DNA from: CBDHDJ01 sp965261645
GTDB taxonomy: Bacteria > Pseudomonadota > Alphaproteobacteria > SHVV01
DNA: 64,000 bases
Direction: 5' to 3'
Assembly: GCA_965261645.1 (NCBI GenBank)
Contig: CBDHDJ010000004.1
Span: 1,240,001 to 1,304,000, forward strand
Position 1 is the stretch's first letter. Each line of letters starts with the position of its first letter. Shown here in pieces: positions 33,797 through 42,816 of this stretch. The notes below the pieces were generated by a model, which had not been told where the DNA came from, did not search any database, and was given only the letters and a program-made list of their open reading frames with translations. A program made the position numbers and the translations under genes.

Positions 33797-34007
33797 ACCG
33801 CATCCCAGGGAAGGCAGTCGTTAGACCGTCATTCGGGCAATGTCAACCGCCATTCCCGACGCTCCCCGGTCGTGCGCAGGCGGGGAGCGGCGGCGCTTGA
33901 GGACGAGGCTCCCCTTGGCGCGGACGGCGAGCGAAACCCTGCTTGGCCTGATTGGATCGCCCGCGTTATGATCCGGCTCCTTCAGCGGCGCCAAGGCGAT
34001 TCCGATT

Positions 34008-34976
34008 GTGGCAGAACGTTTGATTACCGTATTCGGCGGTTCGGGATTCCTCGGCCGCCACGTGGTCAAGCACCTCGCGGCCGCGGGTGCGCGTATCCGT
34101 GTGGCGGTTCGCGATCCGGTCGCGGCGGAAATTCTCCAGCCGATCGGCGATGTGGGGCAGATCGTGCCGGTCCAGGCCAATCTGCGCGATGACGATTCGG
34201 TCGCCGCGGTCGTGGCCGGTGCTGATGCCGTGGTGAATGCTGTCGGCATCCTTTATGAAACCCGTCGGCAGACCTTCGAGAACGTGCATGTTCGCGGCGC
34301 GGCGCGCGCGGCCAAGGCCGCCAAGGCGGCGGCGGTCGAGCGTTTCGTCCACGTCTCGGCGATCGGCGCCGATGCGGGTTCGCGCTCGCACTACGCCCGC
34401 TCCAAGGCCGGCGGCGAGGCCGCCGTCCTCGAAGCGTTTCCCGAGGCGGCCATCGTTCGTCCGAGCGTCGTGTTCGGCCCGGAGGACGATTTCTTCAATC
34501 GTTTCGCGGCGCTGGCCCGCCTGATGCCGGCGCTTCCCCTCTACGGCCACGGCTTGGCCGATGCCGGGGCCACCCGTTTCCAGCCCGTTTATGTCGGCGA
34601 TGTCGCGGCGGCGATCGTACGCGTGCTCGCCGATCCCGCGACCGGCGGTCGCGTCTACGAGCTGGGCGGGCCCAAGGTTTACAGCTTCAGGAAGCTGATG
34701 GAGCTCGTGCTGAAGGAGACCGGCCGCCGGCGGGCGCTGATGCCGGTGCCCTATGTTGTCGGCCGGCTACAGGCGAGTATCCTGCAACTCCTGCCGAATC
34801 CGCCGCTGACCCGCGACCAACTGCGCCTGCTGGAGCAGGACAACGTGGTGACGCCCGGGGCGCGGACGTTGGCCGATCTCGATATTAGCCCGGCAAGCGT
34901 GGAATCGGTCGTGCCGAGCTATCTGTGCCGCTTCCGCCGCCATGGCGAGCACGCGGACCTCCGCGCCGAAGGCTAA
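34008..34976 (+). CDS. Complex I NDUFA9-subunit family protein
   Basis: A 322-residue atypical SDR of the NDUFA9/39-kDa group. The NAD(P) motif is VFGGSGFLGRHVV at residues 8-20. Family segments are FVHVSAIGADAGSRSHYARSK with the YxxxK pair, AAIVRPSVVFGPEDDFFNRF, and FQPVYVGDVAAAIV. In mitochondria NDUFA9 is an accessory subunit of complex I; the bacterial role is not settled. Start is GTG. Its stop overlaps the uppP stop on the other strand by four bases. Confidence 0.9.
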   Translation: MAERLITVFGGSGFLGRHVVKHLAAAGARIRVAVRDPVAAEILQPIGDVGQIVPVQANLRDDDSVAAVVAGADAVVNAVGILYETRRQTFENVHVRGAARAAKAAKAAAVERFVHVSAIGADAGSRSHYARSKAGGEAAVLEAFPEAAIVRPSVVFGPEDDFFNRFAALARLMPALPLYGHGLADAGATRFQPVYVGDVAAAIVRVLADPATGGRVYELGGPKVYSFRKLMELVLKETGRRRALMPVPYVVGRLQASILQLLPNPPLTRDQLRLLEQDNVVTPGARTLADLDISPASVESVVPSYLCRFRRHGEHADLRAEG

Positions 34977-35791
34977 GCCAAGCCATAGAACCACATCAGG
35001 ATCGCCGCGCCGAGGGCGACACGGTAAACGACGAATGGCGTGAAGCGGGCCCGCCTCAGCCAGCGCATCATGGCGGCAATGGCGATCAATGCGGCGATGA
35101 AGGCGAGCCCGGCGGCGATCGCCGCGTCGAGACCGAGCGCCACGTCGCCGGCATCGTAGACGCGCCAGCCGCTGGCGGCGGCGGCGGCGATGATCGTCGG
35201 CACGCTCATCAGGAGAGCGAACCGGGCGGCCTCGGCACGCTCGAAGCCGAGCATGCGCGCCGCTGTCATGGTGATGCCGGCGCGGCTCGTGCCCGGAACA
35301 AGCGCCAACACCTGGGCCAAGCCGATGAACAGAGCGTTGCCGCCGGTCATGTGTTCGATGCGCCTGAGGGTCATGCCGAGCCGGTCGGCGAGCAGCAACA
35401 CGATGCCGAATCCGGCCATCGTCCAACCCACCACCTCGATCCCGCGCAAGCCCGAGAGGGCGCCGCTCTCGTAGCCATAGCGCAGGAGGACGGCACCGGC
35501 GATGACGACCGGAACCGTGGCGATGATGAGGTGGCAGGCAAGCCTCGCGGCCGGTTGGGTGCGGCCCCGGACGAGGTGCAAAAGGGCCATCAGCATCGCC
35601 CACAGATCGCGCCAGAAATAGACGATGACGGCGCCGAGCGTGCCGACATGGACAGCGACGTCGATGGTGAGGCCCTGGTCGGGCCAGCCAGTCACTAGCG
35701 GCACGAGGCGCAGGTGCGCGGACGAACTCACCGGCAGGAATTCGGTTATCCCCTGCATGAGTGCAATGACGCTGAGTTGCAATAGGGGCAC
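34973..35791 (-). CDS. uppP: Undecaprenyl-diphosphatase (BacA-type)
   Basis: A 272-residue integral membrane phosphatase that recycles undecaprenyl diphosphate for cell-wall synthesis and gives bacitracin resistance. The two conserved motifs are visible: QGITEFLPVSSSAHL near the N-terminus with the catalytic Glu, and PGTSRAGITMTAARMLGF in the middle. About eight hydrophobic segments. Start is GTG at 35791, 12 residues before GITEFLP as in the family. Confidence 0.95.
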   Translation of the reverse strand: MPLLQLSVIALMQGITEFLPVSSSAHLRLVPLVTGWPDQGLTIDVAVHVGTLGAVIVYFWRDLWAMLMALLHLVRGRTQPAARLACHLIIATVPVVIAGAVLLRYGYESGALSGLRGIEVVGWTMAGFGIVLLLADRLGMTLRRIEHMTGGNALFIGLAQVLALVPGTSRAGITMTAARMLGFERAEAARFALLMSVPTIIAAAAASGWRVYDAGDVALGLDAAIAAGLAFIAALIAIAAMMRWLRRARFTPFVVYRVALGAAILMWFYGLA

Positions 35792-35930
35792 GGGCCGGTA
35801 GCTCGATTTGGGCGGCGGGCGCGATCAGGCCCGCTTATACCATTGCCCCCGATCAATCCCAAGAATCCAATGGTGAGAACGCCTTAACGGGCTCTGTCGC
35901 GGGTCGATGCCTTCGGCTATAGTGGGCGCG

Positions 35931-36599
35931 ATGCGGACCTTGTATCACCTGTGGCTATCACCGTTCTGCCGCAAGGTCCGTGTCGTTCTCCACGAAAAGG
36001 ACCTCGACTTCGACATGAGAGTGGAGAAGGTCTGGGAACGGCGCGAGGCCTTCCTCAAGCTCAACCCGGCCGGCGAGGTGCCCGTCCTGGTCGAGCCCGA
36101 CGGCACCGTCCTCAGCGGCAGCGCTGCGATCTGCGAGTTTCTCGATGAGACCTACCCGAACGAAGCGATGCTGGGCGCCGATGCGGTCTCGCGCGCCGAA
36201 ACCCGGCGCCTCATCGCCTGGTTCGACGACAAGTTTCACCGCGAGGTCACGCACTACGTGATCGAGGAAAAATTCATGAAGCGCTTCATGGCGATGGGCT
36301 CGCCCGATTCCCGGGCGATCCGTGCCGGGCTCGCCAATCTCGGCTATCACCTCGATTACATCGCCTATCTCGCGGAGCGGCGCAATTGGCTCGCGGGGGA
36401 GAACTTCAGCCTGGCCGACATTGCCGCCGGCGCCCATCTCTCGGCCATCGATTATCTCGGTGACATGCCGTGGGAGGCCCATCCCGGTGCCAAGGAATGG
36501 TATGCGCGCCTGAAATCGCGCCCGAGCTTTCGGCCCCTGCTCGAGGATCACATCCCCGGTTTGGCCCCGCCCAAGCATTACGCCGATCTCGATTTTTGA
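35931..36599 (+). CDS. Glutathione S-transferase family protein
   Basis: A 222-residue GST. The thioredoxin-like N-terminal domain has the active-site segment LSPFCRKVRVVL (Ser/Cys near residues 8-11) and the glutathione-binding GEVPVLVEPDGTVLSGSAAI, followed by an all-helical C-terminal domain with FSLADIAAGAHLSAIDYL. The ATG at 35931 is chosen over 35907 because the first beta strand begins at once. It is followed by queG after 12 bases, so they may share a transcript. Confidence 0.9.
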   Translation: MRTLYHLWLSPFCRKVRVVLHEKDLDFDMRVEKVWERREAFLKLNPAGEVPVLVEPDGTVLSGSAAICEFLDETYPNEAMLGADAVSRAETRRLIAWFDDKFHREVTHYVIEEKFMKRFMAMGSPDSRAIRAGLANLGYHLDYIAYLAERRNWLAGENFSLADIAAGAHLSAIDYLGDMPWEAHPGAKEWYARLKSRPSFRPLLEDHIPGLAPPKHYADLDF

Positions 36600-36611
36600 G
36601 TTTGACGCCTG

Positions 36612-37799
36612 ATGTCCGCTGCAATGACCGCTGCGCACCACGCCGTTTCGAACTCGGCCGCTATCCGTGCGCAGATTCGCGCCGAGGCGCTTGCGCTGGG
36701 CTTCGATGCCGTGGGCTTTACCGAGCCGGCGGCGACCGGAGAGGCGGGTACGGCGCTTGCCGAATATCTCAAGCGCGGCTATCACGGTGACATGGGTTGG
36801 CTCGCCACGCGGGCGTCCGAGCGCGCGAACCCGGCGGGCCTCTGGGATCAGGCGCGAAGCGTCATCATGGTGGGGCTCAACTACGGTCCGGCGGACGACC
36901 CCCTCGCGGTGCTCGAACGCCGCGACCGGGGCGCGCTTTCGGTCTACGCGCAGGGGGGCGATTACCACGATGTGATGAAGCGCCGCTTGAAGGCGCTCGC
37001 CCGCTGGCTGGCGGCGACCTACGGGGCTGACGTCAAGGTCTTCGTCGATACCGCGCCGGTGATGGAAAAGCCGCTGGCCGCGGCGGCCGGCCTCGGCTGG
37101 CAGGGCAAGCACACCAATATGGTGTCGCGCGATTTCGGCTCGTGGCTCTTTCTCGGCGCGGTGTTCACGACGCTGGTGATCGAACCCGACCGGGCGGAAA
37201 CCGATCATTGCGGCACCTGCCGGGCCTGTCTCGACGTGTGCCCGACCGCCGCGTTCCCGGCGCCCTACCAGTTGGATGCGCGGCGTTGCATCTCCTATCT
37301 CACCATCGAGCACAAGAGCCATATCGCGCGCGAGTTCCGCGCCGCCATGGGCAACCGGATCTTCGGCTGCGATGATTGCCTTGCCGTCTGCCCGTGGAAC
37401 AAGTTCGCCAAGCTGGCGGCGGAGCCCGCCTTTCTGCCCCGCGAGGGCTTGAACGCGCCGGCCCTGGCCGAGCTTGCCGGCCTCGATGACGAAGCGTTTC
37501 GCCGCCGCTTTGCCGGCACCGCGATCAAGCGGACCGGCCGCGACCGCTTCGTGCGCAACGTGCTCATAGCACTCGGCAACGCCGGTGATGCGGCGATGCG
37601 CCCGGTGATCGAGCCCCTGCTCGCCGATCCATCGCCGCTGGTGCGGGCGATGGCGGTGTGGGCGCTGGGGGAGATTCTCGACAAGGGGGCGTTTGCTGGC
37701 CTTAAGCATCGCCATTTGGCGCAGGAATCCGATCCGGAGGTGCAGGGCGAGTGGCGGACGGCCCGCGGCGGTTCCCCATCGGCGCGCGCTGTCACCTGA
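36612..37799 (+). CDS. queG: Epoxyqueuosine reductase
   Basis: A 395-residue cobalamin-dependent iron-sulphur enzyme that makes the last step to queuosine in tRNA. Two [4Fe-4S] ferredoxin motifs are visible: CGTCRACLDVCP and CDDCLAVCPW. The B12-binding N-terminal domain has the family segments VDTAPVMEKPLAAAAGLGWQ and GKHTNMVSR. A HEAT-like repeat with PLLADPSPLVRAMAVWAL ends the protein. The next gene starts three bases after its stop. Confidence 0.95.
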   Translation: MSAAMTAAHHAVSNSAAIRAQIRAEALALGFDAVGFTEPAATGEAGTALAEYLKRGYHGDMGWLATRASERANPAGLWDQARSVIMVGLNYGPADDPLAVLERRDRGALSVYAQGGDYHDVMKRRLKALARWLAATYGADVKVFVDTAPVMEKPLAAAAGLGWQGKHTNMVSRDFGSWLFLGAVFTTLVIEPDRAETDHCGTCRACLDVCPTAAFPAPYQLDARRCISYLTIEHKSHIAREFRAAMGNRIFGCDDCLAVCPWNKFAKLAAEPAFLPREGLNAPALAELAGLDDEAFRRRFAGTAIKRTGRDRFVRNVLIALGNAGDAAMRPVIEPLLADPSPLVRAMAVWALGEILDKGAFAGLKHRHLAQESDPEVQGEWRTARGGSPSARAVT

Positions 37800-37801
37800 T
37801 C

Positions 37802-38701
37802 ATGCCGCCGAGCGAGAGCCGCCCGTCCCACCGCCTGTTCTGCTTCGGTCTCGGCTACACCGCGCGGGCGCTTACCGAGCGGCTTAAATCCGAGGGCTGG
37901 CGCATCGCCTGCACGAGCCGCAGCTTCGATAAGCTGGTCGCGCTCGGTGAAAAAGGGTTTGAGGTCTTTGCCTTCGACCGCGAGCACCCGCTGCCTGACG
38001 CCGCCGCGGCGCTCGCAGGCACCACGCATCTGCTCCTCTCGATTCCGCCCGATGAGGGCGGCGAGCCGGTATTCGATGCCCACCGCGACCCTATCGCCGC
38101 GCTCGAGGGCCTCGCCTGGGTCGGTTACCTGTCGACCACGGGCGTCTATGGCGATGCTGGCGGGGCGTGGGTCGATGAAGAGAGCGCGCTCGCGCCATCC
38201 AACCCCTGGGGCCACCGCCGCGTCATCGCCGAGGCGGCGTGGTTGAGCTTGGTCCGGCAGGCGGGCGCGCCGATCCATATCTTCCGCCTCACGGGGATCT
38301 ATGGTCCGGGGCGCAGCGCCCTCAGCCGGTTGCGCGACGGCAAGGCGCGGCGCATCGCCAAGCCCGACCACGTCATGTCGCGCATTCATGTCGACGACAT
38401 CGTCCGGGTCTTGCAAGCGTCGATGGCCCGACCGCACCCCGGTGCCATCTATAACGTCTGCGACGACGAGCCCGCACCCCAGGCCGACGTGGTGGCGTAT
38501 GCCGCAGAGATGCTCGATATCGCGCCGCCGCCACTCGAATCCTTCGCGGCGGTGGAGCTCTCGGCGATGGCGCGGAGCTTCTATCAGGACAGCCGGCGCG
38601 TTTCCAACCGCCGCATCAAGGACGAACTCGGGGTGAGTTTGGCCTACCCGAGCTATCGCGAAGGACTGAACGCCGTTCTCGCCGCCGAGCCGGCCACCTA
38701 G
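37802..38701 (+). CDS. NAD-dependent epimerase/SDR family protein
   Basis: A 299-residue extended-SDR protein with a variant nucleotide motif FCFGLGYTARAL at residues 13-24, in place of the usual GxxGxxG. Later parts include YLSTTGVYGDAGGAWVDE, HIFRLTGIYGPGRSAL and RIHVDDIVRVL. Similar proteins follow queG in many alphaproteobacteria and are of unknown role. The ATG at 37802 is preferred over the frame from 37751, which would overlap queG. It converges with, and overlaps by four bases, the hydrolase gene on the other strand. Confidence 0.87.
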   Translation: MPPSESRPSHRLFCFGLGYTARALTERLKSEGWRIACTSRSFDKLVALGEKGFEVFAFDREHPLPDAAAALAGTTHLLLSIPPDEGGEPVFDAHRDPIAALEGLAWVGYLSTTGVYGDAGGAWVDEESALAPSNPWGHRRVIAEAAWLSLVRQAGAPIHIFRLTGIYGPGRSALSRLRDGKARRIAKPDHVMSRIHVDDIVRVLQASMARPHPGAIYNVCDDEPAPQADVVAYAAEMLDIAPPPLESFAAVELSAMARSFYQDSRRVSNRRIKDELGVSLAYPSYREGLNAVLAAEPAT

Positions 38702-39483
38702 CCGCCGGGGCCGATCTCCTCGCACAGCGTGAGCACGGTGCGGCAGATGGCGGCGAGCGGCCCGGGCTCGGAGAGTCGGTGGTCGCCGTTCTTGATCAAC
38801 TCGAGCGCGACGTCCGCGCTCGTCAGTGCGCCGGTCAAAGTGAGTGACAGCTCCCATGGCACGTCCCGATCATCCAGGCCGTGGATGAGCCGCACGGGAC
38901 AGCTGAGCTCGATCGGCGCATCGAGCAGAAGATGGCGGCGGCCCTCTTCAATCAGACGATAGGTGATGGGATAGGGCTCATCGCCATACTCGGACGGCTC
39001 GAGGTAGAGCCCGTCGGTCTCGAGGGTCCGTTTGACGGTCGCGTCGTAGCGTTGCCACATCAGCCGCTCGGTGAAATCGGGCACCGCCGCGATGCCGACC
39101 AGACCGGAGATCCGCTTGCGCCGGGCCAGCGCCGCGAGCAGCATGATCCAGCCGCCCATGCTGGAGCCGACGAGAACCTGCGGGCCCGCCGCCACCTGGT
39201 CGAGCACGGCCATGGCATCCTCCGCCCAGCGCCCGATCGTGCCCTCGGTAAAGGCGCCGGACGAGGCGCCGTGGCCCCAGTAATCGAAGCGGACATAGGC
39301 GCGGCCGGCGTGCCGGCACGCCGCCTCGAGCGCCGACGCCTTGGTGCCCGTCATGTCGGACATGAAGCCGCCGAGGAACATCACGCCGGGTGCGTTTCCC
39401 GGCCAAGCGTGGTAAGCGATTGTCGCACCGTCGTCGCGGGTTAAGACGTCGGGCGAGGGACCGGGCGGTGCTGCGGCGCTCAT
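38698..39483 (-). CDS. Alpha/beta hydrolase (ABHD10-like)
   Basis: A 261-residue alpha/beta hydrolase. The nucleophile elbow is GSSMGGWIML with the catalytic Ser; an FDYWGHGASSG segment precedes it, the acid is probably in LIHGLDDRDVPW, and the His is in KNGDHRLSEPG near the C-terminus. The pattern matches bacterial relatives of ABHD10, a thioesterase/esterase. The true substrate is unknown. It is divergent from the glycosyltransferase gene, with 18 bases between the starts. Confidence 0.88.
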   Translation of the reverse strand: MSAAAPPGPSPDVLTRDDGATIAYHAWPGNAPGVMFLGGFMSDMTGTKASALEAACRHAGRAYVRFDYWGHGASSGAFTEGTIGRWAEDAMAVLDQVAAGPQVLVGSSMGGWIMLLAALARRKRISGLVGIAAVPDFTERLMWQRYDATVKRTLETDGLYLEPSEYGDEPYPITYRLIEEGRRHLLLDAPIELSCPVRLIHGLDDRDVPWELSLTLTGALTSADVALELIKNGDHRLSEPGPLAAICRTVLTLCEEIGPGG

Positions 39484-39501
39484 GGATGGTGCGACCTAAT
39501 C

Positions 39502-40701
39502 ATGGAAATCGAATCTCCGTCCAGTGCCGCGGCGCGCGAATCCGATGCCGATCCGCAAGCGCCGTCCGAGGCGCCTGCGGTCCTGCAGGTCGTGCCCGCC
39601 TTGGGGACCGGCGGCGTCGAGCGTGGCACCACCGATATCGCCAGCGCTTTGGTCAAGGCAGGGTTTCGAGCCTACGTCGCCTCCAGAGGGGGCCGCCTGG
39701 TGCACGATCTGGAGCGCGTCGGCGCGACCCACGTGACCCTGCCCGTGCACAGCAAGAACCCCTTTGTCATGCTGCGCAACATCGATCGCCTGGGCGCGCT
39801 CATCATGCGCCACGATATCGCCATCGTCCATGCCCGCTCGCGCGCGCCAGCATGGAGCGCCTACATCGCCGCGCGGCGCCACGGGCGCGCCTTCGTGACC
39901 ACCTTTCACGGCACCTACGATACGTCTAACTCATTAAAAAAATGGTATAATTCAGTGATGTTCCGGGGCACTCTTGTGATCGCCATCTCACGCTTCATCG
40001 CCCAACACATCCGCACCACCTACGAGATCAACGCGGCGCGCATCGCCACCGTCCCGCGCGGCGTGAGCATCGATCTGTTCGATCCGGCGGCCGTCTCGGC
40101 GGAGCGGATGGCTCAGCTCGCCGTGGCGTGGCGGCTATCCGACGACGTGCCGATGGTGTTGATGCCGGGGCGGCTGACGCGTTGGAAGGGGCAGGCGGTG
40201 CTGATCGAAGCGATCGGTCGCCTCGGGCGCCAGGCGGTCCGTTGCGTGATTGTCGGCGACGATCAAGGTCGCACCAGATACCGCCACGAGCTCGAGAACC
40301 TGGTGCGCCGGCTGGGCCTCGAGGAGACCGTGCGTATCATGGAACATTGCCACGACATGCCGGCGGCGTACATGCTGGCCGATGTCGTCGTGTCCGCGTC
40401 GACCGACCCGGAGGCGTTCGGTCGGGTGGCGGCCGAGGCCCAGGCCATGGGGCGGCCGGTCGTCGCGACCAACCACGGCGCCGCGCGCGAGACCGTCGTG
40501 CCGGGCACCACCGGCTGGCTCGTCCCGCCCGGCAATGTCGCGGCCTTAGCAGAGGCGCTCGATTACGCGCTCGGCCTTGGCGAGGCAGAGCGCCAGGATA
40601 TCGCCGCGGCGGCGCGACGGCATATCGCGGAGAACTACACCGTCGAGAAAATGTGTGAGACAACTCTCGATCTCTACCGCGATCTTCTGCCGCGCAGCTG
40701 A
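39502..40701 (+). CDS. Glycosyltransferase, GT4 family
   Basis: A 399-residue GT-B glycosyltransferase, probably acting on a cell-surface glycan such as LPS core. The N-terminal domain has LQVVPALGTGGVERGTTDIA, and the C-terminal domain carries the GT4 donor-binding EAFGRVAAEAQAMGRPVVAT with the EX7E motif. VLMPGRLTRWKGQAVLIEA is also typical. Codons around 39925-39960 are unusually AT-rich for this genome, encoding TSNSLKKWYNSV. No other surface-glycan gene is adjacent. Confidence 0.9.
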   Translation: MEIESPSSAAARESDADPQAPSEAPAVLQVVPALGTGGVERGTTDIASALVKAGFRAYVASRGGRLVHDLERVGATHVTLPVHSKNPFVMLRNIDRLGALIMRHDIAIVHARSRAPAWSAYIAARRHGRAFVTTFHGTYDTSNSLKKWYNSVMFRGTLVIAISRFIAQHIRTTYEINAARIATVPRGVSIDLFDPAAVSAERMAQLAVAWRLSDDVPMVLMPGRLTRWKGQAVLIEAIGRLGRQAVRCVIVGDDQGRTRYRHELENLVRRLGLEETVRIMEHCHDMPAAYMLADVVVSASTDPEAFGRVAAEAQAMGRPVVATNHGAARETVVPGTTGWLVPPGNVAALAEALDYALGLGEAERQDIAAAARRHIAENYTVEKMCETTLDLYRDLLPRS

Positions 40702-40725
40702 TCGGCCTCGGCGCCTCGCCCTTTC

Positions 40726-40753
40726 TTGACAGGTGGGCAAATCCCACTAACGT
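40726..40753 (+). promoter_or_regulatory. Promoter of thrS with inverted repeat in the spacer
   Basis: TTGACA at 40726-40731, a 16-base spacer and TAACGT at 40748-40753, facing thrS. The spacer holds GTGGG and CCCAC separated by five bases (40733-40747), an inverted repeat placed where a regulator could block polymerase. Confidence 0.5.
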
Positions 40754-40796
40754 GCGCGGAATTCTTGATCCCCGCGCCCAGAGGTCCTCGCCTTCC

Positions 40797-42710
40797 ATGG
40801 TGGACATCACGCTTCCCGACGGCAGTCAACGGACCTATGACGATCCGGTGAGCGGGGCCGATATTGCCCGGGATATCGGGCCCGGCCTGGCCAAGGCGGC
40901 GCTCGCCATACGAGTCGATGGCGAGATCTGGGATCTCGCGCGCGCGATCGCGCAGGACACCACCATTGCCATCATCACCGCGCGGGACGAAGAGGCGCTG
41001 GCGCTCATGCGCCACGCCGCCGCGCACGTGATGGCGGAGGCCGTCAAGGAGCTCTATCGCGAAGTGCAGATCACCATCGGCCCGGTCATCGAGAATGGTT
41101 TCTATTACGATTTCTCGCGGGCCGAGCCGTTCGTGCCCGAAGATCTCGAGCGCATCGAAGCGCGCATGCGCGAGATCGTCCGACGCGACGAGACGGTCGT
41201 TCGCGAGGTATGGAAACGCGACCGCGCGATCGAGTTCTTCAATCAGGCCGGCGAGCACTACAAGGCCGAAATCATCGCCGATCTGTCGCATGACGAAACG
41301 ATCACGCTCTACCGCCAGGGCGACTTCATCGATCTCTGCCGCGGCCCGCATCTGCCTTCAACGGGTAAGCTCGGCCAGGCCTTCAAGCTCACCAAGCTGG
41401 CCGGCGCTTATTGGCGCGGCGATTCGAAGAACGAGATGCTGCAACGCATCTACGGCACCGCGTGGCGCGACGAGAATGAGCTCAACGCCCATCTCGAGCG
41501 CATCGCCGAGGCCGAGCGGCGCGACCATCGCCGGATCGGCCGCGAGATGAGCCTCTTCCATCAGCAGGAAGAGGCCGCCGGCATGGTGTTCTGGCATGCC
41601 AGGGGCTGGACGCTCTATCGCACCATCGAGGAGTACATCCGCCGCCGGCTGGACAAGGCGGGCTACATCGAGGTGCGCACGCCCGAGCTCATCGACCGCC
41701 GCCTGTGGGAGGACTCGGGCCATTGGGAGAAGTTCGGCGAGCTCATGTACACGACCGAGTCCGAGGACCGTACCTTCGCGCTCAAGCCGATGAACTGCCC
41801 GTGCCACGTCCAGATCTTCCGGCAGGGGCTGAAGAGCTACCGCGACCTGCCGCTGCGCATGGCCGAGTTCGGCTCGTGCCACCGGCGCGAGCCCTCGGGC
41901 GCGTTGCACGGGCTTCTGCGGGTGCGCCACTTCACCCAGGACGACGCGCATATCTTCTGCACCGAGGATCAGATCATCGGGGAGACCGAGGCGTTCTGCG
42001 AGCTTCTGCTCAGCGTCTACCGCGATTTCGGCTTCGATGAGGTGATCGTGAACTTCGCCGACCGCCCGCCGGTGCGGGCCGGCGACGATGCGACCTGGGA
42101 TCGCGCCGAGGCCGCGCTCAAGGAGGCCGTCGAGGCGGTCGGCCTGGAGCACCAGCTCAACCCCGGCGAAGGCGCGTTTTACGGCCCCAAGCTCGAGTTC
42201 GTGCTGCGCGATGCTATCGGGCGCGAGTGGCAGTGCGGCACCTTCCAGGTCGATTTCGTGCTGCCCGAGCGGCTCGATGCCTCGTACATCGGCGAGGACG
42301 GCGCGCGGCACCGCCCGGTCATGCTGCATCGCGCCATCCTCGGCTCGCTCGAGCGCTTCATCGGCATCCTCATCGAGCATTACGCCGGGCACTTCCCGCT
42401 GTGGATTGCGCCCGTGCAGGTCATGGTCGCGACGATCACCCAGGACGGCGATGACTTCGCCAAGACGGTCGCCTCGCGCCTCAGCGCGGCCGGGCTCCGC
42501 GTGGCCTCCGATTTGTCGAACGAGAAGATCGGCTACAAGGTTCGCCAGCACTCCCTGGCCAAGGTGCCGGTGATCATCGCCATTGGCAAGCGTGAGGCCG
42601 CCGACGGCACGGTCTCGATCCGCCGTCTCGGCGCGCGCGACCAAGAAAGCCTTGCGCTCGATGAGGCAGTGGCTAGACTCGCGAAAGAAGCGGGCCCGGC
42701 CGGCTCTTAA
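40797..42710 (+). CDS. thrS: Threonyl-tRNA synthetase
   Basis: A 637-residue class II synthetase. It has the N-terminal TGS domain (ITLPDGSQRTYDDPVSGADI), the editing domain with HAAAHVMAEA, the catalytic core with zinc-binding residues in MNCPCHVQIF, motif 2 EFGSCHRREPSGALHGLLRV (20 residues) and motif 3 HRAILGSLERFIGILIEHYA (20 residues), and the anticodon-binding domain. The ATG at 40797 (MVDITLPDG) is chosen over 40752. It heads the conserved thrS-infC-rpmI-rplT-pheST block. Confidence 0.97.
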   Translation: MVDITLPDGSQRTYDDPVSGADIARDIGPGLAKAALAIRVDGEIWDLARAIAQDTTIAIITARDEEALALMRHAAAHVMAEAVKELYREVQITIGPVIENGFYYDFSRAEPFVPEDLERIEARMREIVRRDETVVREVWKRDRAIEFFNQAGEHYKAEIIADLSHDETITLYRQGDFIDLCRGPHLPSTGKLGQAFKLTKLAGAYWRGDSKNEMLQRIYGTAWRDENELNAHLERIAEAERRDHRRIGREMSLFHQQEEAAGMVFWHARGWTLYRTIEEYIRRRLDKAGYIEVRTPELIDRRLWEDSGHWEKFGELMYTTESEDRTFALKPMNCPCHVQIFRQGLKSYRDLPLRMAEFGSCHRREPSGALHGLLRVRHFTQDDAHIFCTEDQIIGETEAFCELLLSVYRDFGFDEVIVNFADRPPVRAGDDATWDRAEAALKEAVEAVGLEHQLNPGEGAFYGPKLEFVLRDAIGREWQCGTFQVDFVLPERLDASYIGEDGARHRPVMLHRAILGSLERFIGILIEHYAGHFPLWIAPVQVMVATITQDGDDFAKTVASRLSAAGLRVASDLSNEKIGYKVRQHSLAKVPVIIAIGKREAADGTVSIRRLGARDQESLALDEAVARLAKEAGPAGS

Positions 42711-42816
42711 CGGTACCGTAGGAACCCGCACATAGGCTCGTCAGCGCAGGGGGTTGCCCGTCAGCAAATAAACTGCCTGCTTATTGACCAGTCACGAGCG
42801 GAAAGGAGTTTCGTAG

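Noticed and set aside
35958..38857. Long minus-strand open frames opposite GST, queG and the SDR
   Set aside because: They are antisense shadows rich in Arg, Gly and Ala; the plus-strand genes have clear family motifs.
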